A stretch of DNA of 64,000 nucleotides. Source: Lebetimonas sp. JH292 (GTDB taxonomy: Bacteria; Campylobacterota; Campylobacteria; Campylobacterales; Nautiliaceae). This document shows, in pieces, positions 58,418-64,000 of this stretch; within the stretch, counting starts at the first letter, position 1; every line of letters begins with the position of its first letter. Under the pieces are notes generated by a model. The model saw only the letters and a program-made list of their open reading frames with translations. It made no database searches and was not told the DNA's origin. Location of the stretch: NCBI RefSeq assembly GCF_000523275.1, contig NZ_ATHQ01000001.1:195001-259000 (forward strand). Reading direction: 5' to 3'. A program made the translations under genes and the position numbers.

Positions 58418-59092
58418 TTACAAAAAACAAAATTCATAATAAGCACATTTTTTGCATTTACTATCAAAAACAGGCTCAGGCATAGGAGAATTAAAAAGTT
58501 TTTCAATATCACTTATTATTTCTAAAAGTTTCGTTTCATTTTCTTCATTAAGTCCTATTTCAATTCTTTTTTTATTTTGTTTTCTTTTTTCAAATACTTC
58601 TAATCTTCCTTTTCTTATAATTCCTTTTTGTTTAAGCCTCCACAAATAAAAAAGTAATTGCCATTTTACCGCTTCTATATCAGAATCACTCTTTTTTACT
58701 TCAATTACATAATCTTTTGTTATTTTATCCACTTTTATATTTTCGAAACTAACTTCATTTACTTTTGTTTCATCTATTTCGTGCAACACTTTACCAATTC
58801 TAACATCTTCGCTGTTATCTTCAAGATTAATTTTATGATAAAAAAGCCAAAGTTTAGTTTTGCAGATAAAGTAGTATGAGACTTCAACCCTATCTTTAAC
58901 AAACTCAACTATTTTTAAACTACCAGTATCTTTGTCAAAAAATTCATTTGTGGATAGATAAATACCAAGTGCGTTTTCAAAATTTTCTTTTATCGTTGAA
59001 ATAACTATATCTTTATCACTATCTTTCCAATAGTAAAAATTTTGATTGACCGTATATAAACTTACATTTTTCTTAATTTTTTTTTCTTTCAA
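58418..59092 (-). CDS. cas4: Cas4 nuclease, frame fused to the Cas3 C-terminus
   Basis: Residues ~70-224 are a complete Cas4: first Cys in YYFICKTKLWLFYHKINL, GKVLHEIDET, VDKITKDYVIEVKKSDSDIE (RecB-type D and E-x-K), VKWQLLFYLWRLKQKGI, and the Fe-S cysteines CKKCAYYEFC. Cas4 trims prespacers and selects the PAM. The first ~68 residues (VSLYTVNQNFYYWKDSDKD, ALGIYLSTNEFFDKDTGSL) look like the end of Cas3, joined with no stop and no canonical start before the Cas4 part. Confidence 0.85.
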   Translation of the reverse strand: MKEKKIKKNVSLYTVNQNFYYWKDSDKDIVISTIKENFENALGIYLSTNEFFDKDTGSLKIVEFVKDRVEVSYYFICKTKLWLFYHKINLEDNSEDVRIGKVLHEIDETKVNEVSFENIKVDKITKDYVIEVKKSDSDIEAVKWQLLFYLWRLKQKGIIRKGRLEVFEKRKQNKKRIEIGLNEENETKLLEIISDIEKLFNSPMPEPVFDSKCKKCAYYEFCFL

Positions 59093-60442
59093 TCTCTTTC
59101 ATGTGTTTTTTTTTATTTCTCTTTTTCGTTTATCTAATTCCACTAATTTTTCCCATAAGTTTTTAGCTTTATCAGCTAAAGGTATGAAAAAACTAAAACT
59201 AAATTTAAAATTTTCATCAATATTATTAAAAATATTAATATCATTTCTATTATTTTATTATTTTTTATAACCTTCAAACTCTTTATTATTAAAAAATCTT
59301 GCAATTTTGATTATATCAGCTTTTCCAATCTCTTGTTTCTCTCCACTTCTATTTCTTCTTCCCATTGATTGAATAATCAAATCAAGTGGTGCTAATTCTT
59401 CAAAGCCATCTTCTAAAGATATATCAACACCTGCTTGAATTAATTTATTTCTTTAATAATAGGTTTTTGCAATATTTACAGTATTTACCCTAAAAAGTAA
59501 CTCTTTATTTGTTTTAAGTTTTTGATCTATTTTTTCATATAAGCTATCTTGTGAATATGTTTTTGAAATATCTATATTTTTTGCTTCAACTATCTCTTTT
59601 ATTTCTTTGAAATATATCGCTATCTTTTAAAATCTCTTTTTTAATATTGAATAACACTATTGATAAATTGGTGAAATCTTTTTAAGAGAGCATTTTTTCT
59701 TTTAAAAATTCCATAAAATAGCTGGTGAAAAGATGAGATAGAAGCATTCTGCTCTATCAATGTGATAAATGGGAGTAAATAAAAAAATCTTTTACTTTTA
59801 TCTTTTTCTTGTATCATCATAGCAAGCTTATAAAGCAAAAGTGTTTTTCCTGCTCCTGTTGGAAGTTTTATAAAAAATATTTTATTAGAGTTTATTTTCA
59901 AACTTTTTTATGTTTTTTTGTATCTTTGAAATAATTGTTTTTAAATTTTTCAACTTTATTAGAATCTATTCTCAATTCATCAAAAGTTTTTAAAATGTTA
60001 TCTCTAAAAATTGCATCTTCTTTGTCTGCATAAATGAGTATCTTTATAATCCTTAAACCTAAAAAAATATGGGTCTATATAATCAATATCTTCCATAAAA
60101 ACTCTATTTTTATATTCATTTAGAAATTTTTCAAACTTCTTTATACCTTTAAAAATTTCTAAAATTTTTTCTAATTTATCAACTTTTTGCATCTCTTCTG
60201 AATTATCTAAATTAAGATGATGATACCTAATAGCCATAAATACAAATGAAGCTAATCTTTCATGCTATTTTTAACAATTGTTTAAACTCATCTTTTGAAA
60301 TATTTAATAGTTTAAAATTAATATCAAGTTCAGCAAATTCTTTTTTAGCTTTTTTATAAACTTCTAAGTGAACTATCAATTTTCTATCTGGTTCAGTATG
60401 AGAAATCAAACTAAAAGAATTGATAGAGTCTATCTTTTTCAT
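58890..60442 (-). pseudogene. cas3: Cas3 HD nuclease-helicase, fragmented and internally shortened
   Basis: ATG 60442 starts an HD-domain N-terminus (SFSLISHTEPDRKLIVHLE) that breaks near 60260. Later pieces: 60004-60237 (MAIRYHHLNLDN), helicase motif I KLPTGAGKTLLLYKL and FFYLLPFITLIEQN (59641-59901), motif VI LIIQSMGRRNRSGEKQEIG (~59350), and the C-terminus read into cas4. At about 1.55 kb it is well below the usual 2.1-2.4 kb. The DEAD/DEAH segment between motifs I and VI was not found, so a deletion is likely besides frameshifts. Confidence 0.75.
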
Positions 60443-60960
60443 CTTTATACAATTTTCCTTTTAATTTATCTTTATTTGTAATTTCTATTGCATAATCACC
60501 AACAAAACTTATTATCTCTTTTGTTCCTTCTATCTTGGTTAAAATAATCAGCAATAAATTCATTATAAAATGTTACCGGTTTGTTAATTTTAAACTTGAT
60601 AAAATCCTTTTCAAATGAAGTATATAATCACCATCAAAATTTGATGTGGTTTATAAACAATATATTCATTTTTTAACCTATCAATTAATTCCTTTTTTAT
60701 TTTATCATCATCAATAATTAAAAATATTTTCCATTCCATAAAAATTCAAATCTTGTTGGACTCCTCTGTCCTCTTTGGGGAGGATTTCTTAATGGATTTT
60801 CATTAAAAGTAAATTTTGCACTTTTCCCTTGCATTAAATTAATTCCAATCAGATCGTCAATAATTTTACTGAATACAAAAATTTTTCAAATGGTAATTTT
60901 TCTATATATTCATTTTTACCCCACCCCATTATAGGCTGAGAGTTTGCAAAAGGCTTTTTA
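60443..60960 (-). pseudogene. Unassigned Cascade-gene remnants (cas5 position)
   Basis: Pieces on the minus strand: PFANSQPIMGWGKNEYIEKL then PFEKF (~60900-60960), KSAKFTFNENPLRNPPQRGQ and SPTRFEFLWNGK (~60740-60830), IFLIIDDDKIKKELIDRLKN, SNFDGDYILHLKRILSSLKL, and KEIISFVGDYAIEITNKDKL ending next to cas3. cas5 is expected here in a type I-B operon. No confident cas5 motif was recognised, and the space (~0.5 kb) is short for it. Confidence 0.4.
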
Positions 60961-61560
60961 AAAAGTGCATAATTTTGATAAGTTCATCAAGATTTAAAGC
61001 ATCTTTCATATCGTCAAATTCTCTATATTTAAATTTTTTTTCATTTTTTAACTTTATAGAATACTCAATATCAGATTTTCATCTTTTTCAAATCTTCTTC
61101 TTTGACTTTATTTTCTATACCAGTAGTTGGGTTAAAATAGCCTACACAAGAAAAAAGCCCATAAGGAAGATAACTATATGTTGCTATTGCTCCTTGTGCA
61201 TTTCCTTCACTACTTACCATTATTGATGTGTTTTGAGTTATTGGCAGGTAAACTTTATTTAGAGTTCTGTTAAACATTTTAAATTCATTATTTTTTTCAG
61301 CAAACACCAAACAATCTTACATCTATACATTTTTCTTTTAGTTGTTCTAAATTTTTTACGATATCAAATTCTTCTGTTTTTTTACTTTTCTTTACAACTT
61401 CCATTTTTTCAGATGATAATCGAATATATCTTTTTAACCTTACATCAGATACTGTTCACCTGTAAATGGATCTCCATTTGGAATACAATCTAAAAACAAA
61501 AATTCTCTTTTATTTGATTTTACATTATTATATAACTCATTTCCTAAAAATAGCCCAAAT
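60961..61560 (-). pseudogene. cas7: Cas7 (Csh2-type) remnant with internal deletion
   Basis: SNKREFLFLDCIPNGDPFTG (the N-P-N-G-D-P block of Cas7) is followed at once, in another frame, by VSDVRLKRYIRLSSEKMEVV; in Csh2 proteins a dozen or more residues separate these blocks, so bases are missing. It then reads CIDVRLFG, a frame change, and NAQGAIATYSYLPYGLFSCV followed by GYFNPTTG and VKEEDLKKM. Backbone subunit of Cascade; not functional as read. Confidence 0.75.
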
Positions 61561-62811
61561 ATAAATTCATCTTTATTAAAAGTTACATTAGTTAAATGAA
61601 TCATTTGCATCCAACTAAGTATTTGTAAACTTAGCCCAACACAAACTCCAAGTTTCATAGATGGTGAATCCTTTATTTATTTCATTAATCCAGTTCAAAA
61701 ACAACAAATGTTTAATTACTGTGCCATAATAGTATTTGTCTTTACTGTCCTCAGATTTGCTAATGCTATATTGCATATTTTCATTCATAACAATCATTAA
61801 TCTATTTATATCGAATCTTTTAATTTTTCAAATAATTTTTCTTTTAAAAATTCTCTTAGTTTCCTTACCACCCCCAGTTTTTGCAGGTTCCCAGAAATAA
61901 AAATTCAATAAAATATCAAAACGATTTGGATTTGAAATATTTTTATCTATTAAATTTATTAATCCATCTAAATTTGATTTAGACTCTTTTATATCATTTT
62001 GAAAACTTTTTAATACATTATCATTTAAACTAGTAGCAGTAATATAACTATATAACCCCATAAAATAAAAGTTGTTATGTGTTTCTAAAAAAGTTCTTCA
62101 TATAAGCTTCTTTTGACAACAAAAAGAGATTTTCGTCATCTTTAAGATTGTATTTCACATTATTTTTATCAGTAGAAAATGGATAATAAAACCCCCCACT
62201 TGGATAAGCCTTTGCTTTTATATTTGTATATATGTTGCAATTTGAAGAATTTTTCTTTTTTATTAAGTTTTGCAGAATTGTTAAATTCAATATTTTCAAA
62301 AACTTTAAATAAAAGGCTATGTTTATAATAGGAATTTTTTTACATAGCTCGTTTATTGCCTTTTAATTCTGATTTTATTTTTGATTTCGCTAAATTGGCT
62401 AATTCATCTATTTTATCAATATTAGACAAAATAGCCTTAAAATATTTTGTTATTCTTGGATAATCAATTAACATTTTTATAATTTCTGGATAAATTTTAC
62501 TCTCATCATCTTTATTAAAAACTTTTTTCCCTTTAAAGTAATTTTTTTTGATTTCTTCATATACTTTGTTCTAATGTTTTTTCCTTATTCTCGTATATAA
62601 ACGAGCTTGGAAAAATATATAAAATATTGCTTTTTTTACCTCTATGAACACCATATTTTCAATGTAAATCATTTCCCAATTTATCATAATCTTTATCTTC
62701 AGATAAATGTCTAATTTTGCTTTTTTCATCATTATATTTAAAATCTTTACCATTCCATACTGAGCCTAGTCTATTAGATACTCTTCCAATATCTATTATT
62801 TCTTTAATCAT
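61546..62811 (-). pseudogene. cas8b: Cas8b-like large subunit remnant
   Basis: ATG 62811 (GTAAAGGTG upstream) begins IKEIIDIGRVSNRLGSVWNG then KDFKYNDEKSKIRHL, breaks near 62670, and continues in at least five pieces: SSNCNIYTNIKAKAYPSGGF with YYPFSTDKNN (~62200), SKSNLDGLINLIDKNISNPN (~61950), RFDILLNFYFWEPAKTGGGK (~61880), YYYGTVIKHLLFLNWINEIN (~61720), LGVCVGLSLQILSW (~61640). About 1.27 kb against the usual 1.6-1.8 kb. Assigned by position between cas6 and cas7. Confidence 0.6.
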
Positions 62812-63536
62812 AATACACCTTTACAAAATAACTTTAAAAGTTTATCATAAACTTTTATCCCCATTTCATAAAACCTCCTCCGACTGCACTGTTTATGCCC
62901 AAGTCCTGTCCCAAGAGCCGTGAAAGCCAATTTTTGAGAGACTTCATCGTTTCTTGGGGCTATATAAAATTTCCAGCCGAAAAATTTAATGCCTTTATAA
63001 TAATAAGTCTGGGGTTTATTGTTTTTTATCTGAATCAGTTCCATAAAATTATTTTCGGGTTTTAATTTTTCATTAAAAAACATTTCGTATTTTCTTATTA
63101 AATTGTCCTGAAGGGCGCTCATCAAATTTATTAAATCCCCGTTTTTTTGAAAAGTCCAAAAGTCTCCGTTTTTCATAACAACAAAAACAGGATTAAGTGA
63201 GAGCATATAATTTATTTTTTTATATTTTATTTTTTTAAAATCCACACCTTTAACTTTAAAAATATTGTCTTCATATAAAAACAGCGAATTTAAAACCTTT
63301 TTAGCCAAGTTTTCATCGAAAGAGCGGAAATAAATATTTCCTTTTTCAAAAAATCCTTTAGCGTCAGCTTTTCCGAGATTTGAAAAAACATAATTTTTAG
63401 GCTCATTATTTTTATGTCTTTCAAAACCTGAACTAATCAAAGAAGTGGCAATAAGTTTTGAAACAGCCTCGGGTGATTTTTGAAAGTGTATGGGAATTTT
63501 TAAATCTACATTTATTTTTAACTCAAAAAATTTCAT
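62808..63536 (-). CDS. cas6: CRISPR RNA endonuclease Cas6, probably frameshifted at the C-terminus
   Basis: 242 residues. Ferredoxin-like Cas6: MKFFELKINVDLKIPIHFQK, ALGTGLGHK at ~205. As read, the hallmark glycine-rich loop becomes QCSRRRFYEMG. Deleting one A from the AAA run just before it (~62893) gives NSAVGGGFMKWG and a stop, the expected Cas6 ending. The present frame instead runs on 17 more residues to overlap the cas8 start. Processes pre-crRNA at the repeat hairpin. It starts right at the stop of the upstream gene (TAATG). Confidence 0.8.
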   Translation of the reverse strand: MKFFELKINVDLKIPIHFQKSPEAVSKLIATSLISSGFERHKNNEPKNYVFSNLGKADAKGFFEKGNIYFRSFDENLAKKVLNSLFLYEDNIFKVKGVDFKKIKYKKINYMLSLNPVFVVMKNGDFWTFQKNGDLINLMSALQDNLIRKYEMFFNEKLKPENNFMELIQIKNNKPQTYYYKGIKFFGWKFYIAPRNDEVSQKLAFTALGTGLGHKQCSRRRFYEMGIKVYDKLLKLFCKGVL

Positions 63537-63871
63537 TATTCTTCTTTCAAATAAAAATAGGCAATTCCGTTATTTATAATAATATCAAATCTTTTAGGGG
63601 GAAAAGTCAGTTTTAGATAATTATTTTTTGAATATATATAACTTAGATTTAAAATTATTTTATCTTTTTCTTTTTTACATAATTTTAAAACATCTGTTTT
63701 ATCTGATTTAATGGAAAAAATCAGTTTTTTGGGCGAATTTGAAAAAGTTAAAGCTTTTGAACAGTTAAGAGTATACTTTTTTACAGTTGCATTATTTGAA
63801 ACTAACTGGAAAGAAAGATAATAATCGGCAAAAAGAAAAAGGGGGAAACTAATTATTATTAATAAATTTAT
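63536..63871 (-). CDS. Exported protein, start unclear
   Basis: About 110 residues. A hydrophobic signal (NLLIIISFPLFLFADYYL) then SFQLVSNNATVKKYTLNCSK, LIFSIKSDKTDVLKLCKKEK, FPPKRFDIIINNGIAYFYLK and a terminal EE. No ATG, GTG or TTG lies between the frame's preceding stop (63881-63883) and the signal, so translation may start at ATA/ATT, or a base is missing. It overlaps the 3' end of the next gene. Family unknown. Confidence 0.5.
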   Translation of the reverse strand: MNLLIIISFPLFLFADYYLSFQLVSNNATVKKYTLNCSKALTFSNSPKKLIFSIKSDKTDVLKLCKKEKDKIILNLSYIYSKNNYLKLTFPPKRFDIIINNGIAYFYLKEE

Positions 63872-64000
63872 TCCACATCCTTACATCAAGTTTCAGATTC
63901 ATTGTGACATAATAAATCCCGTCTTCAAATTTTTCCGCCTGAATATCGGCTCCTCTAATTACACCTTCAACGTAAGTATTGACATCTGAATTTTTAAGCA
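63849..64000 (-). CDS. C-terminal part of an LPP20/FlgP-like secreted protein (5' end beyond window)
   Basis: Only ~49 codons are visible: SDVNTYVEGVIRGADIQAEK, then FEDGIYYVTMNLKLDVRMWNKF. The V-x-G-x-x-I...Y-V-x-x-x-L/M pattern resembles the C-terminus of LPP20/FlgP-type lipoproteins of Campylobacterota. A tentative assignment from a short piece. Confidence 0.35.
   Translation of the reverse strand, partial: LKNSDVNTYVEGVIRGADIQAEKFEDGIYYVTMNLKLDVRMWNKFINNN

Noticed and set aside
52773-64000. Insertion sequence as cause of the decay
   Set aside because: No transposase-like ORF or terminal repeats flanking the cas or AraC regions could be found.

Overview
The window reads as chromosome of a low-GC, chemolithoautotrophic, anaerobic Campylobacterota (epsilonproteobacterium), most likely of the order Nautiliales (Nautilia, Caminibacter or Lebetimonas type). 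The reasons are a two-subunit ATP-citrate lyase (aclBA) for the reductive TCA cycle, an NtrC-type FlgR without a DNA-binding domain, a RibBA with an eroded cyclohydrolase half, and a Campylobacter-like block tatD-mltD-rlpA-hisB-kdsC-lptC-lptA-engB-GNAT-small membrane protein-mrdA. The genus is inferred, not proven.

Layout. 1-5.1 kb: aclA (cut by the edge), aclB, a membrane glycosyltransferase-like gene, a pabA/trpG amidotransferase, and a ModE-type regulator lying inside a perfect 34-bp inverted repeat that also supplies the 5' leaders of pabA and metF. 5.1-12 kb: metF, then a minus-strand operon of unknown purpose. From 5' to 3' it encodes a PqqD-like protein, an ATP-grasp ligase, a PLP decarboxylase-like protein, a urea-transporter/M23-peptidase fusion, a TPR protein, an OmpR-like regulator and an outer-membrane beta-barrel. 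The first two genes are intact and every downstream one carries frameshifts. 12-29.5 kb: housekeeping genes (guaB, gatA, a 35-residue membrane protein, ileS, ppk2, cinA-like, ribBA, hemH, dtd, a DUF2914 protein, dnaK-grpE-hrcA, an AI-2E exporter, ruvB, panB, trpA). 29.6-30.4 kb: tmRNA directly followed by RNase P RNA. 30.4-43.5 kb: a LapB-like protein, dnaG, a PP-loop enzyme, the envelope/LPS block and malic enzyme. 43.5-48.6 kb: mogA, rpiB, pdxJ, asnB and a membrane protein, bounded by two inverted copies of a ~135-bp element. 48.6-52.7 kb: a radical SAM protein, yqhA, asd, flgR.

52.7-63.5 kb is accessory and decayed. It holds a broken AraC regulator, phage structural-gene remnants, a 31-repeat CRISPR array and a type I-B cas operon. 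The adaptation genes (cas1, cas2, cas4) are open. The Cascade and cas3 genes are fragmented, with at least one internal deletion that cannot be a homopolymer miscall. Two spacers match the neighbouring phage-gene remnant, one of them over 31 consecutive bases including the seed end, and several other spacers fall into families that sample variants of the same coding site. A plausible story is an I-B system that fought a phage family, now sits next to a captured piece of it, and has lost interference.

Caveat: most frameshifts lie at homopolymers and cluster in two zones (6-10 kb and 53-63 kb). Read-level checking is needed before calling all of them biological.
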